The notes: generated by a model not told the origin, from the sequence alone. Positions 1-9,186 are shown, counted from the stretch's first letter. The stretch is 64,000 nucleotides of DNA from Cylindrotheca closterium (GCA_933822405.4 CAKOGP040000779.1:1-64000); one strand, 5' to 3'. Translations and numbers: made by a program.

Positions 1-100
1 CGTCGATGATATCACCCGTGTTGCTTGAAATCTCATCCGCATCTTGCGAAATTTTGAGTTGGGAGATGGAGTTAGCTTGGATTTGTTCAAGAATGCTCAT
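1..100 (-). CDS. LRR-like small protein, copy 1 (partial, cut by window edge)
   Basis: The complement of 98-100 is an ATG. The first ~33 codons read MSILEQIQANSISQLKISQD and then continue off the left edge. This N-terminus matches those of the two full paralogs at 859-1371 and 2539-3051, so it is the first seen member of a tandem family. Only the N-terminus is visible; the C-terminal LRR-like part would lie outside the window. Whether this copy is intact cannot be judged. Confidence 0.7.
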   Translation of the reverse strand, partial: MSILEQIQANSISQLKISQDADEISSNTGDIID

Positions 101-858
101 GTTCAAAATTTGTGAGACTGCTGTCAGATTGTGAGACAATGGAAAAGTGACATTCCCAAACATTTTGGCATGACGCAGTTCGGGTTGGTGTCTCGTCAAC
201 CGGTATTCGACGCAACCAATCCGAACGATCATAAAATAACATAACTCCAATCCGAACGATCATAAGTAAAATAATTGTTGATGCCTTCAGTCACACCTAC
301 TTAGTTTTCGCAATATTGTCTGTTTGTGGGAAGCAGAACGGCAGGAGTCATTCTCTGACAAAGTTTGATTAGGCATCTTATCTTCTTCTTCTGTACCGGT
401 AGCAGACCTCGTGTTCAATCGAGCCGCCGAACAGTTCTTTTTGGAGGCATTTTGGAGTATCTGGTAGAGGTACTGGTACGTGGTACGTGCACCAGTCCTC
501 AATCCTTGAGCTATGTCACTTGTAGCTGGTTTGAGCGCTTTTCTGCTTTGGCAAACCAGGGAAAGTGAGCCGAGTCGAGGTATGAAGTGGAGGCGGCGTC
601 AGCAGCTTACCTGAATGATATATATGAGTTGCACCTCCAGCTCTGCTCTCGTTGGAAAAATTGTCGTCCTTCAGCCATAACGATCACGAGTTCGCAACCC
701 ACTCCATTCAACTACCCTGGCCTACCGGTACTAACATTTTGAAGCACGACAATGTGGTGTATGTGTAGTATTTAGTCTGGATTTTAAGGATATAATCTAT
801 TGTAACTTATCATTATATATTTCTATAAGTGCTTTGTGTTTTCCATACCCCGAAGGAT
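101..858. other. Intergenic spacer with a short direct repeat
   Basis: No convincing gene. The 19-mer CCAATCCGAACGATCATAA occurs at 216-234 and again at 247-265 (31 bp period). TACCGGTA palindromes lie at 394-401 and 723-730. The right end should carry the 3' end of the minus-strand gene at 859-1371, and the left end the promoter of the edge copy. Confidence 0.5.
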
Positions 859-1371
859 TTACGCTGTCTGGGCGCTTGGCCCATTGCGCACAGGGTCAGA
901 AATCTTACTAAGCAGGGTAGTAGAGGTGGCCAAGCCGTCAAGTGAGATTTCTGCCACAGCTGGTCTGCACTTCTCCATCTTGAAAATCTTGAGGGAGTTG
1001 TGCGAGGCTAGGGTTGCTTCAAAGAATGAAAAATCAGATCCAATCCCTTGAAGAACAATGTTGTTGATGGAAAGTTCGCGAAGACCAGTTGCTTTGCAGA
1101 GCATATTTGCGATACCGCTGACAACAAGCAGAGTATCAGCAAGATAGACTAGTTGCAATGTTGGAATCGCCCCAATGGCCTCCACGACTTCGAGACGAGA
1201 ATCGTTTCTCATGGCTCCAAGGAACTCTCCCTCGAAGCGAACGGACACGATGCTCTTGTTGCTTCGCAGAGCATCGACGATTTCAGAAGTTCTTTCTGTA
1301 ATTTCATCCGCATCTTGCGAAAGATTGAGCTCGGAAATGGTGTTGGATTTGATTTGTTCGAGGACGCTCAT
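859..1371 (-). CDS. Small LRR-like protein, copy 2 (170 aa)
   Basis: A 170-residue single-exon protein starting MSVLEQIKSNTISELNLSQD. The start is set at the Met aligned with both neighbours; a longer frame runs upstream to 1476 but has no matching sequence in the paralogs. The body has weak leucine-rich repeat periodicity (ISELNLSQ, LRELSINNIVLQG, LKIFKMEKC), resembling the ribonuclease-inhibitor type of LRR fold. No signal peptide or membrane segment is seen. It is about 85-90% identical by eye to the copy at 2539-3051, with differences spread through the protein, so both copies look maintained. Function unknown; a protein-binding scaffold is inference. Confidence 0.7.
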   Translation of the reverse strand: MSVLEQIKSNTISELNLSQDADEITERTSEIVDALRSNKSIVSVRFEGEFLGAMRNDSRLEVVEAIGAIPTLQLVYLADTLLVVSGIANMLCKATGLRELSINNIVLQGIGSDFSFFEATLASHNSLKIFKMEKCRPAVAEISLDGLATSTTLLSKISDPVRNGPSAQTA

Positions 1372-2538
1372 ATTTTGTTTTCTTTCGATTGTGAAATTGT
1401 GTGCTCGTGAAATTGTGAGATGATAAACACGAGAGACGTTTTTGTCGTGGGGTTCGGATCGGATTGGTGACGCCACTTCTACAGTACTTAACGGATTTTG
1501 GTAAATGAGCGATTTTTACAACCATTGGTTTCAACTGCCAAACAATTCCGCGCACGTCCATCGCTTCCGTCTGCGTAGGGAAGTACCAGGTAACCAGGGA
1601 TAACAGATCGATGAGTTTAACGGACAAATTTCGAAATGACACAGATTTCACGGTCCGTCTGTCATCCGTGTCATGTCTGTTCGTAGATCGGTCTGGTCAT
1701 CGTCCGTTTTCACGAAATCTCTTTGCGACTTTTAAGTGCCTTCAGTACTGTACAGTATTGCGTGGTGCACCACTGAACTGATGTGTACTGTAGCTAGCTG
1801 CCTGTCGTCATCATTGGAGCTGAGGATCCGGCTCGTCATTGGACCTGCCTACGTATGAACAAGCGAAAGACACAACAAACAAACCTTAGTGTACTATACT
1901 CTTTCGCAGCAAAAAATTTAAACCTAATTGACTTTGCTCAATATCGCAACTACAACACTTTTTCTCAACTATAGTACGATACTTTTCTTGTTAGATTTTG
2001 CTTAATTATGACCTGAAATTGCAAATTTTCTTCTCCAAGAGGGCTCTGCCCCCCTGGATACCCCGCAAGGGTTCCACCCTTGACCCGGAGGGGCTTGGCC
2101 CCCAGACCCCCTTTACTTGGGGGCCCAACCCCCAAATCCCCACTACCAGAAAGACGACTTAACAGAAAGAATTCTCTTTTGCGGGACATTCTGTTAGCGG
2201 GTCGACTGACTGTACACGTTTACATGTACACGAAGAATGACCTAATAACCCTAGCTAGTCCTTTTTTCATTGTTACAATTCAGCCGAAGCCAAAGAATTA
2301 GAAAAGGACTACGTATTTATCATCCGTCTACGGTAGTACCTGGTACCGGTACCAATCAATATTACTACTTCGATAGAAAAAGTGTCAAAAATTTGTGCGT
2401 CCTACCGGTAGACCAGAAAAGGGTGTTGTCCAGATTGTGAAGATGTAATTCTATTATTTTACTTATCGTTGTATTGTTCTATCAGCAATGTGTTATTTGA
2501 TCAGTTGCATTGTACTCTGTACCGTCGAGGCTCCTCCT
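1372..2538. other. Intergenic spacer between LRR-like copies 2 and 3
   Basis: Holds the promoter side of copy 2, a GC-rich repeat at about 2035-2150 (listed separately), and TACCGGTA palindromes at 2344-2351 and 2403-2410. No gene seen. Confidence 0.5.
2035..2150. repeat. GC-rich palindromic repeat block
   Basis: About 115 bp of strongly GC-rich sequence inside AT-rich flanks. It is built of alternating GGGGC and GCCCC runs with CTTGACCC-, CTTGGCCCC- and TTGGGGGCC-like units that can pair with one another. It looks like a dispersed hairpin-forming repeat. No target duplication was identified, and element boundaries are uncertain. Confidence 0.55.
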
Positions 2539-3051
2539 CTAAGCTGTCTGGGCGCTTGGCCCGTTGCGCACAGGATCGGAAATCTTACTAAGCAGGGTAG
2601 TAGAGGTGGTCAAGCCATCGAGTGAGATGTTTTTCACAGCTGGTCGACAATCTTCCATCTTGAAAATCTTGAGGGAGTTGTGCGAGGCTAGGGTTGCTTC
2701 AAAGAAGGAAAAGTCAGATTCAATGCCTTGAAGGATCATGTTGCTGATGGAAAGTTCGCGAAGACCAGTTGCTTTGCAGAGCATATTTGCCATACCGCTC
2801 ACAAGAAGCAGAGTATCACCAAGGTGGACTCGTTGCAGTGTTGGGATCTTTCCCATGGCTTCGACGACTTCGAGTCGAGAATCGTTTCTCATGTCACCAA
2901 GGAACTCTCCCTCGAAGCGAACGGATACGATGCTCTTGTTGCTTCGCAGGGCATCGACGATTTCAGAAGTTCTTTCTGTAATCTCATCTACATCTTGCGA
3001 AAGATTGAGCTCGAAAATGGAGTTGGCTTTGATTTGTTCAAGGATGCTCAT
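2539..3051 (-). CDS. Small LRR-like protein, copy 3 (170 aa)
   Basis: 170 residues, single exon, starting MSILEQIKANSIFELNLSQD; start and stop align exactly with the copy at 859-1371. Weak LRR-like leucine spacing (LRELSISNMILQG, LKIFKMEDC). The C-terminal tail (ISDPVRNGPSAQTA) is identical to copy 2, and the first bases upstream of the ATG are also similar, so the duplication unit included the proximal promoter. Function not known. Confidence 0.7.
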   Translation of the reverse strand: MSILEQIKANSIFELNLSQDVDEITERTSEIVDALRSNKSIVSVRFEGEFLGDMRNDSRLEVVEAMGKIPTLQRVHLGDTLLLVSGMANMLCKATGLRELSISNMILQGIESDFSFFEATLASHNSLKIFKMEDCRPAVKNISLDGLTTSTTLLSKISDPVRNGPSAQTA

Positions 3052-3383
3052 GATTTGTTTTGTATTTGTAATTTTGTGAAGTTGTGAGATTTACTTTTGT
3101 GTGGTTTTACAAGAGACATTTTTGTGGAGTTCGGGTCGGATTGGAGACATTGCTTCTACTTAACGGGTTTTTTTGGACACATAATGTGGCTTTTGAAACA
3201 TTGATTTTCAACTGCCGAACAGTTCCACGCACTTTACCTGTCATTCTCCACCTCTACCAGGACCCCCCGACACTCCGCGTCTGCTCATCATCCGTCACTC
3301 TGGGGGATACTTTACCTTTTTCGTTCCACCATAATCTAGTGGTCCAGTTCAGGGGAACCCTGGTTTTACTTTGGGGTCGAATC

Positions 3384-3510
3384 GAAACTATACAAAAGGA
3401 GTCGAAAGTGGGCAAAGTCAATCCGAAAGGAGGCAAGGAAATTTGAAACTATACAAGGTCGATCTGAAAGTAGGCAAAATAATTATTGAAATTTGAAACT
3501 ATACAAGGTT
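3384..3510 (+). repeat. Degenerate short repeats, cluster 1
   Basis: Several copies of two linked motifs, GAAACTATACAA and CGATCTGAAAGTAGGCAAA, with drift between copies. The same motifs recur in the same orientation at about 4048-4176 and 5536-5740, so the three clusters flank the coding remnant and the transposase remnant. Confidence 0.6.
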
Positions 3511-4047
3511 AATAGAAGATTACCCGGCGCCGCCTCCACTCCTGGGCTTGAATCGCATGATGTAGTCTTTGTCTGGAGAGATCGCGCACGTATGCTACTA
3601 TGGAAACTGTGGCAAAAGCCTGATGCTACATACGAGCAGCGAGCAGGTTTGGCACAGTAGCGAGGTACTAAGTTAGTGATTGGCTTGCACCGAGGTCGAA
3701 TCATAGGATTCGAAAAGGACAATCAATAGGATTGACAGACAAACCCGGACCAAATGGGGTACCGAGCTATGGTGCAAATGAGAGAGAGAGGGTGGTGAGG
3801 GCGGGAAAAGCAAAAAAGCTGACGGTCTTGACCGAGCAGCTAAGCTCCTTCTATCGTCTCCATCCTCCCACAAGCTCCCATTGCGAACAATCTCTTCTCC
3901 AAATCTTCCGTCCTCTTCGTCGACACTCTTCGCTCCGTCCGCCAACCGTGTACTTCACTGAAGCGACGCGCCGTAATCGACACGACGGAAATTGAGACTA
4001 AGGAAGAGCTAGCAACGCCCATACGTCTCCCGTCTTGCCGATCAACG

Positions 4048-4176
4048 ATCTGAAAGTACGCAAAATAAATATTGAAATTTGAAAGTATACAATGTCGATC
4101 TGAAAGTAGGCAAAAATATAAATATCCAAATCTGAAACTACAGTAAACAAATTTCGATCTGAAACTACAGTAGGCA
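4048..4176 (+). repeat. Degenerate short repeats, cluster 2
   Basis: Copies of CGATCTGAAAGTAGGCAAA-like and GAAACTACAGTA-like units in the same orientation as clusters 1 and 3. It ends just upstream of the coding remnant at 4201-4521. Confidence 0.6.
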
Positions 4177-4200
4177 AATTGCTGCGACGAGGAGAACTAG

Positions 4201-4521
4201 CCAAAGGCGCGAAGGATCTTAGTTGAAGATGTGAAGAAAGGTGCTATTAAAGTTGATGACGACAATAAGCTTTGGGTTCACGGCCACGACAGCTCTGCAA
4301 TCATTTCCTTGCATCCAGAATATTCAGAGTATCTGCTAGATAAATCTGAAGATGACTGTTGGGAATCTACAAGAAATTGGTAGAAGAGTGCAACAGACCT
4401 GGGATTCCTGGATCAGTACATGGAACATAATCCAGTTTCGTATTTCAACAAGGCCTTCGGCAAGCAACTCCTGCCAGGAGCACAAGAGCTGCAGATATGT
4501 TTTGGAATAGATAGATTGTAG
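4201..4521 (+). pseudogene. Coding remnant of unknown protein with internal stop
   Basis: One forward frame reads through about 106 codons with protein-like composition. It contains KARRILVEDVKKGAIKVDDD and, later, FLDQYMEHNPVSYFNKAFGK, and is interrupted by a single in-frame TAG at about codon 62 and closed by a TAG at 4519-4521. There is no ATG at the front; a TAG lies immediately upstream at 4198-4200. The family is not recognised. It sits tail-to-tail with a broken transposase, so a decayed second ORF of a mobile element is possible, as is an exon fragment of an ordinary gene. Confidence 0.5.
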
Positions 4522-4592
4522 ATTCTAATTAACTAGGAGTCGTACATAGGTACACATGGGCGCCTTAATTAGAATTCGGTGGGGCTACCTAG

Positions 4593-5480
4593 CTATTCGT
4601 AGAGTGGAATCTCCCCTAGGATGCAACATTGTGCCAGAACGCAACAAGCTTCAAACGCATCTCTGAACTCGTTGTGACGGAAAAGGGGTATCCAAAATGT
4701 TGTTTTGCTTCAAAAAAATTGTTGCAGTTGTCCTTATATGTCTCTTGAGAGCTTGGCTCTTGAAGAGCTTGACTCCAGCATTATCGTGCGATTTGTAGGT
4801 GCTGACGTCATTTTTAGGTTTACCATGATTGTAGCCTTCATTGCCAATGGCGGATTGTTTTCATCGTTGAAGTTCCGTAACAGCCTTTCTCCCCAGAGCA
4901 GAGTAATATTATTAGTCCGCGCCGGAAAGGGACCACGCATCCACAACAGCCGATCGTCCAATAGTAGCGAAATTTCCAATTTATTGTCGAGACCGGCTTT
5001 GCTGTATTTGTGGGAGTAGTAGCGGGTATATTTGACTCCACTCCGAATGAGAGGGATCATTGATCCAGCAGTGTATCCCATCCACCGGCACCACCCATCT
5101 CTTACCCTTTTGAAATTTTCTTTCCATACAATTACCTTGTAATTCAACATCCGGATCTTTGCGATCGTAGCAAATGTTTTTGTCCTTGTTCAACCTGCTG
5201 AGAAATTGAACGCCGATGATAGGTCCTCTTCTGTAGGGTACTTTCGAAGGTAGTAAAGACCCATTAAAAAATGCTAGAGATCGTTTGCCGTTGAGTGTAG
5301 ACCCAAAATGCAGTGCATGGAGAGACTCCAACAAAGTGATGCATGAAGCGGAAGACATTCGTCTTCCCCTTGGCACGTTTGATTCGCCGCGCTCACGGTG
5401 TATCCGCTGAGGAGAAGGGCAATATTCATTATCTCCGATGGAGTGAGAATGTGATTGATTGGCGGCTCTTCATCCTCCAT
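4593..5480 (-). pseudogene. Broken DDE transposase, Harbinger/DDE_Tnp_4-like
   Basis: Pieces of one transposase are spread over several frames. The N-terminal part starts with the ATG at 5478-5480 (MEDEEPPINHILTPSE). A second frame carries VDGIHCWINDPSHSEWS, which fits the first catalytic Asp block. A shift leads into YYSHKYSKAGLDNKLEISLL and RLLWMRGPFPARTNNIT, the typical GPFP block. Another frame gives AIGNEGYNHGKPKND, normally GDxGY around the second Asp, here GNEGY, so that Asp is lost. The C-terminal part RHNEFRDAFEACCVLAQCCI ends GEIPLYE and a stop at 4593-4595. At least three frameshifts make it non-functional. Family assignment is from remembered motifs. Confidence 0.75.
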
Positions 5481-5925
5481 GGTATATTGTTTGACAGTAT
5501 ACCTATTAATGCCTATTATCCCAACAAATAAATAAATCCAAAACTATACAACTTCAATTTGAAAGTAGGCTAACTCGGATCGTTGAATCGAAACTAGACA
5601 AACTCGATCCGAAAATAGGCAAACTTGAATCGTTGAATTCGAAAATAGACAAACTCGATTCAAAAATATACAAGTCGATCCGAAAGTAGTCAAACTCAAT
5701 TCGAAAGTAGTCAAACTCGATCCGAAAATAGTCAAATTAATTTTGCCGAAAGAAAAAATCCCCGTGTTTACACCGTCCCCCTATAGCTTGTAAAAGTGTT
5801 CCCCTTTCAAGAAAAACAACACAATCCCCCTAAACGGACGAATGAAGGACAGTGTCGCGGGGTCCAGGACATACCGGTACTGTAGTATCACGATATATCC
5901 GGTTGTTGGCGCGTCAAAACCCAAG
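5481..5925. other. Spacer between transposase remnant and inverted-repeat element
   Basis: Contains repeat cluster 3 (5536-5740), a C-rich stretch near 5765-5835 and a TACCGGTA palindrome at 5872-5879. No gene. Confidence 0.45.
5536..5740 (+). repeat. Degenerate ~20-25 bp repeats, cluster 3
   Basis: At least eight consecutive variants of the unit CTCGATCCGAAAGTAGTCAAA (purines vary: GAAAATAGACAAA, GAAAGTAGGCTAA, AAAATATACAAG). They are head-to-tail and in the same orientation as clusters 1 and 2. Any open frame through here only reflects the repeat. Confidence 0.7.
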
Positions 5926-5975
5926 GGGGATGGCTCAAAAGTAGGTTTTTATGGGGGACGGACAAACAAGTACTT
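5926..5975 (+). repeat. Left terminal inverted repeat
   Basis: Pairs with 10362-10411 in inverted orientation: 17 identical bases at the tip, then roughly 80% identity over the rest. Confidence 0.65.
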
Positions 5976-6137
5976 ACTAAGTCTAAAACAGATGAAAACG
6001 GAACTTCATTTCGAGTTCTCAAAATCCCCCCAAAGTGACTGTTGATATACAAGGAACCAAGTCAGATTCCTGTGAGTAGGATTCCGCTGTTCGTACTGGA
6101 AATCCCGTACTATTACTTGTACGTACCTTTTACCACG

Positions 6138-6193
6138 AAAATCTGTAGGGCCAAAAGTATGATGACTAAAATCTGTAGGGCCGGAAGTATGAT
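6138..6193 (+). repeat. Two tandem 30-bp units (TGTAGGGCC..AAGTATGAT)
   Basis: AAAATCTGTAGGGCC followed by an AAGTATGAT core occurs twice here with a 30 bp period. A diverged third copy (GTCTGTTGGGCCTAAAGTATGATG) lies near the other end of the element, at about 10162-10190, in the same orientation. These could be subterminal repeats of the candidate element. Confidence 0.55.
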
Positions 6194-6215
6194 CGATTTC
6201 CAAGTCTCATAAACG

Positions 6216-6487
6216 CTACAGCACTTCGAAGTCAGCAGAATATTTTGTGCTGAGTCGCAGCTCTAGATATTTGGAATGGATACACGCAGGGCACAGACAG
6301 AATGCAGGCTGATGGACCGATTCAACGTTGAGTTCGAGTGGTAGTGATGCAAATGCTGTTACTGTACCTGTCAGAATGAAATTTCGCAGATGTTTCGTTG
6401 GGAAGTTATAGTCCATATACAGTTCCCCACTATCAACAATCAGCCTCTTGGAATATATGTTGTTGATCTGAGACGCTTGGTGTTGCT
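6216..6487. repeat. Duplicated block X, first copy
   Basis: This 272 bp block is repeated at 8608-8879 with no difference noticed by eye. It contains a 66-codon minus-strand frame (ATG at 6414-6416, MDYNFPTKHLRNFILTGTVT...). That frame has the feel of an exported or membrane peptide but no family I recognise; it may not be a gene. Confidence 0.75.
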
Positions 6488-6540
6488 GTTGTTGTTGCTG
6501 TTGTTGTTGTTGTTGAAAACCGTTTGAAACAGGAGATATT

Positions 6541-6715
6541 TGAAGCGGGGATTACCATGTTGGAAACGTGAGATTGTCATGTTTGACGGGATTACCATGT
6601 TTGAAGCGGGGAATACCATGTTTGAAGCGGGGAATACCATGTTTGAAGCGGGGAATACCATGTTTGAAACGTGTGACTGTCATGTTTGAAGCGGGGAGTG
6701 TGAAATGGGGAATGT
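6541..6715 (+). repeat. 21/22-bp minisatellite, array 1
   Basis: Eight or so head-to-tail units of TTTGAAGCGGGGAATACCATG. Two variant unit types (TTGGAAACGTGAGATTGTCATG and TTTGAAACGTGTGACTGTCATG) and one shortened TTTGACGGGATTACCATG are interspersed. Three adjacent units are identical, which points to recent slippage. The array ends in GGAGTGTGAAATGGGGAATGTCAAACG. Confidence 0.8.
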
Positions 6716-6989
6716 CAAACGAACAAGGATTGATTGTGACTGAAGCACTTTACTCTGTAGATCATTTGCACGGTCGGAGATCACCACCATCTTCTTTTAT
6801 ATAATAATATTGTTGTACCAGCTTGTATAGCAACAAAGGGTCGGCAAAGATCCACCAAGTTTCAATGGTTGCTGCTGCTAGTAAACAAATCAAGACACAA
6901 AGCACCACAATACCACAGGAATACATATATCTAGATCTTTTAATGATTAATGAAAGCTATCATTCGTCTCAAAGAGTAGTTTGACCGAA

Positions 6990-7145
6990 CACCATGTTGG
7001 AAACGTGAGATTGTCATGTTTGACGGGATTACCATGTTTGAAGCGGGGAATACCATGTTTGAAACGTGTGACTGTCATGTTTGAAGCGGGGAGTGTGAAA
7101 TGGGGAATGTCAAACGAACAAGGATTGATTGTGACTGAAGCACTT
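6990..7145 (+). repeat. 21/22-bp minisatellite, array 2
   Basis: The same unit order as array 1 but with two fewer identical TTTGAAGCGGGGAATACCATG units. It is followed by the same tail as array 1 (GTCAAACGAACAAGGATTGA and onward to GAAGCACTT). Arrays 1 and 2 are therefore copies that differ by unit loss or gain. Confidence 0.8.
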
Positions 7146-7224
7146 ATCTGCTCGCTAAAAATGTGATCACGATTTTTAACGGTTCTCAAGCATGCGCCCC
7201 GCGTGCTCTGAACGTGGTTGCACG

Positions 7225-7412
7225 TTGGTTTTCAAGCATGACAGTCCAAAGAATCATGATTGGAAAACTGGAGACTCTCAAGTCCCACGATTTGCAAACA
7301 TGATAGTCACAACTATCATGATTGGAAAACTGCAGACTGTCAAGTCCCATGATTGGAAAACATGTCAGTCCCAAGCATCATGATTGAAAAACTGCAGACT
7401 TTCAAGTCCCAC
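7225..7412 (+). repeat. Second motif array (CATGATTGGAAAACTGCAGAC)
   Basis: Three long units of ATCATGATTGGAAAACTGCAG followed by ACTSTCAAGTCCCAYGATT, plus partial units with CATGATAGTC and CATGTCAGTCCC. The shared CATG and TTGGAAA cores suggest distant relation to the 21/22-bp arrays. Confidence 0.65.
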
Positions 7413-7513
7413 AGACTCGAAATCCAAATCAATAGATTCAGGATGACTTGTTCCGGAGATCATAATTTGTTCATTGCGACTATCAAACAACGACTGTAGT
7501 AGCTTTTTTCACG

Positions 7514-7807
7514 ATGGCCTCTCATGAAGATGACAAAGACGAGATGTCTGGACCCACCTGCAAAAGAATCCAAGACTGGCACGAACAGCGAAAAGAGGAG
7601 CACCATGCGAGAGAGTTTGCATTTCAGCATTGCGTTGCAGGCTTGACACTGTTTGCATCTTTTCCAGATCCAAAGCCACTTCCCTTGAAGGCGTTTATGA
7701 TGGAATATTTGGGGACAGCACCACAAATGAGTAGCCTGAGCTTTACCTTTGCTTTGGAGATGCTCCATAAGGATTTCAAGAAGTACATGTATCCGCACGG
7801 CCATTAA
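7514..7807 (+). CDS. Hypothetical 97-aa protein, copy 1
   Basis: ORF starting MASHEDDKDEMSGPTCKRIQ and ending PHGH. It is charged at the N-terminus with a short more hydrophobic middle (GLTLFASFPDPKPLPLKAF). No domain, signal peptide or membrane span recognised. An identical protein is encoded at 8893-9186 inside the second copy of block Y. The identity says only that the duplication is recent, not that the ORF is selected. It lies inside the candidate inverted-repeat element and could be an element-borne accessory ORF or a chance frame. Confidence 0.4.
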   Translation: MASHEDDKDEMSGPTCKRIQDWHEQRKEEHHAREFAFQHCVAGLTLFASFPDPKPLPLKAFMMEYLGTAPQMSSLSFTFALEMLHKDFKKYMYPHGH

Positions 7808-8055
7808 GTCTGCAAAGACACCGAGCTGTATATATTTCTGACTTCAGTCACGACGAACTATAGTTTTGACTAATAGATCTAGGAGTATTTTGATTATTTT
7901 TCTTTTGAATACATATTCAGCACTAGAATTTGGCAAGAAGAACTAGCGATAATATAGCAGATAGCCAATCTAGTACAAGCCATCCCAGTCTTCTTCGTCG
8001 ATTGTGATAGCAATTATCAAGATACCTCTCAGACTCCCTTTGCAGCTATCAAATG

Positions 8056-8180
8056 AAACATGGTATTCCCCGCTTGAAACATGGTATTCCCCGCTTGAAA
8101 CAGGATAATCCCGTCAAACATGACACTCCTTTTTTTCAAACATGATATTCCCTTTTTTCAAAAACATGATATTCCCGTTT
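8056..8180 (-). repeat. 21/22-bp minisatellite, inverted copy 1
   Basis: GAAACATGGTATTCCCCGCTT twice, then GAAACAGGATAATCCCGTCAAACATG and two CATGATATTCCC units. These are the reverse complement of the units in arrays 1 and 2, so transcripts across the island could fold into long stems. Confidence 0.75.
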
Positions 8181-8607
8181 ATCTCCCTGATATCAAATAA
8201 GACATCCTCCAAGACGAAAACATCGACAACAAAAATCAACAAAAATCAACAAAAACCAAAATACACTAAACTAGAGCTCTATTTAATAACGAATACTTAT
8301 CTGTTCTAGGAGTAGCTTCGCTTATAATCTTGGTCTGCATATCCTCACAACTGCTGGTGCAACTTCGTGGCGAAAAGATGAGCGATTGGCACCACTCCTC
8401 CTTTTGCTATGAATGAATCCAACGAGACGATTTTTGTTGGCAGCGTTGAATAGAGGGCATTATGTTGATTCCTATGCAATTCATGTGGCATCCCAAGGCT
8501 GATTGTTGACAGTAGGGAACTGCATTTCCCTTGAAACGCATGGTGATTCTTCCAGAACCGCTTTACTCTGTAGATCATTTGCACGGTCGGAGAAGGAATA
8601 TGCTGCT

Positions 8608-8879
8608 CTACAGCACTTCGAAGTCAGCAGAATATTTTGTGCTGAGTCGCAGCTCTAGATATTTGGAATGGATACACGCAGGGCACAGACAGAATGCAGG
8701 CTGATGGACCGATTCAACGTTGAGTTCGAGTGGTAGTGATGCAAATGCTGTTACTGTACCTGTCAGAATGAAATTTCGCAGATGTTTCGTTGGGAAGTTA
8801 TAGTCCATATACAGTTCCCCACTATCAACAATCAGCCTCTTGGAATATATGTTGTTGATCTGAGACGCTTGGTGTTGCT
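8608..8879. repeat. Duplicated block X, second copy (X')
   Basis: Same 272 bp as 6216-6487. It directly abuts block Y' at 8879/8880, giving the uninterrupted X-Y arrangement. The 66-codon minus frame is repeated (ATG at 8806-8808). Confidence 0.75.
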
Positions 8880-8892
8880 AGCTTTTTTCACG

Positions 8893-9186
8893 ATGGCCTC
8901 TCATGAAGATGACAAAGACGAGATGTCTGGACCCACCTGCAAAAGAATCCAAGACTGGCACGAACAGCGAAAAGAGGAGCACCATGCGAGAGAGTTTGCA
9001 TTTCAGCATTGCGTTGCAGGCTTGACACTGTTTGCATCTTTTCCAGATCCAAAGCCACTTCCCTTGAAGGCGTTTATGATGGAATATTTGGGGACAGCAC
9101 CACAAATGAGTAGCCTGAGCTTTACCTTTGCTTTGGAGATGCTCCATAAGGATTTCAAGAAGTACATGTATCCGCACGGCCATTAA
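8893..9186 (+). CDS. Hypothetical 97-aa protein, copy 2
   Basis: Identical protein to the ORF at 7514-7807. The frame is open upstream to 8782 because block X' abuts here, but that extension exists only in this copy, so the ATG at 8893 is preferred. Function unknown. Confidence 0.4.
   Translation: MASHEDDKDEMSGPTCKRIQDWHEQRKEEHHAREFAFQHCVAGLTLFASFPDPKPLPLKAFMMEYLGTAPQMSSLSFTFALEMLHKDFKKYMYPHGH

Larger units (their letters stand above)
3052..4200. other. Repeat-rich intergenic region
   Basis: No credible gene. Contains two clusters of a degenerate ~20-25 bp repeat (listed separately), a GA-rich run near 3780 and otherwise unremarkable sequence. Short open frames at 3732-3995 show no recognisable protein signature. 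Confidence 0.4.
6488..7500. other. 1.0 kb filler separating blocks X and Y
   Basis: In the second copy X' and Y' abut at 8879/8880. Here X and Y are separated by 1013 bp that starts with a GTT/GCT microsatellite (to about 6516). The filler holds two 21/22-bp arrays, a third motif array, and a 33 bp piece identical to the end of block Y (CTTTACTCTGTAGATCATTT..., about 6748-6780 versus 8560-8592). It is either an insertion into this copy or a deletion from the other. Confidence 0.65.
7501..8609. repeat. Duplicated block Y, first copy
   Basis: Repeated at 8880-10010. The second copy has a 22 bp insertion near 9610-9635 (CAACATCAAGCGTCTCAAAT-like) and otherwise appears nearly identical. Besides the 97-codon plus-strand ORF, Y contains a minus-strand frame (ATG at 8576-8578, MIYRVKRFWKNHHAFQGKCS..., ending at 8345) that I do not recognise and rate as a weak gene candidate. 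Confidence 0.8.

Noticed and set aside
3510..3560. Possible tRNA-like sequence (GCGCCGCCTCCACTCCTGGGCTTGAATC)
   Set aside because: I could not build acceptor, anticodon and D arms around it, so no tRNA is called. No tRNA or rRNA gene was recognised anywhere in the window.
3732..4022. Overlapping short ORFs on both strands near 3.7-4.0 kb
   Set aside because: No recognisable domain and no paralog in the window; they lie between repeat clusters and look like chance frames.
6541..7145. Regularly spaced repeats that resemble a CRISPR array
   Set aside because: The units are contiguous with no unique spacers, the setting is a eukaryotic nuclear genome, and no cas-like gene is present. It is a minisatellite.
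8782..9186. 134-codon ORF extending the 97-aa protein upstream
   Set aside because: The extra 37 codons exist only because block X' abuts block Y' in this copy; the other copy lacks them.
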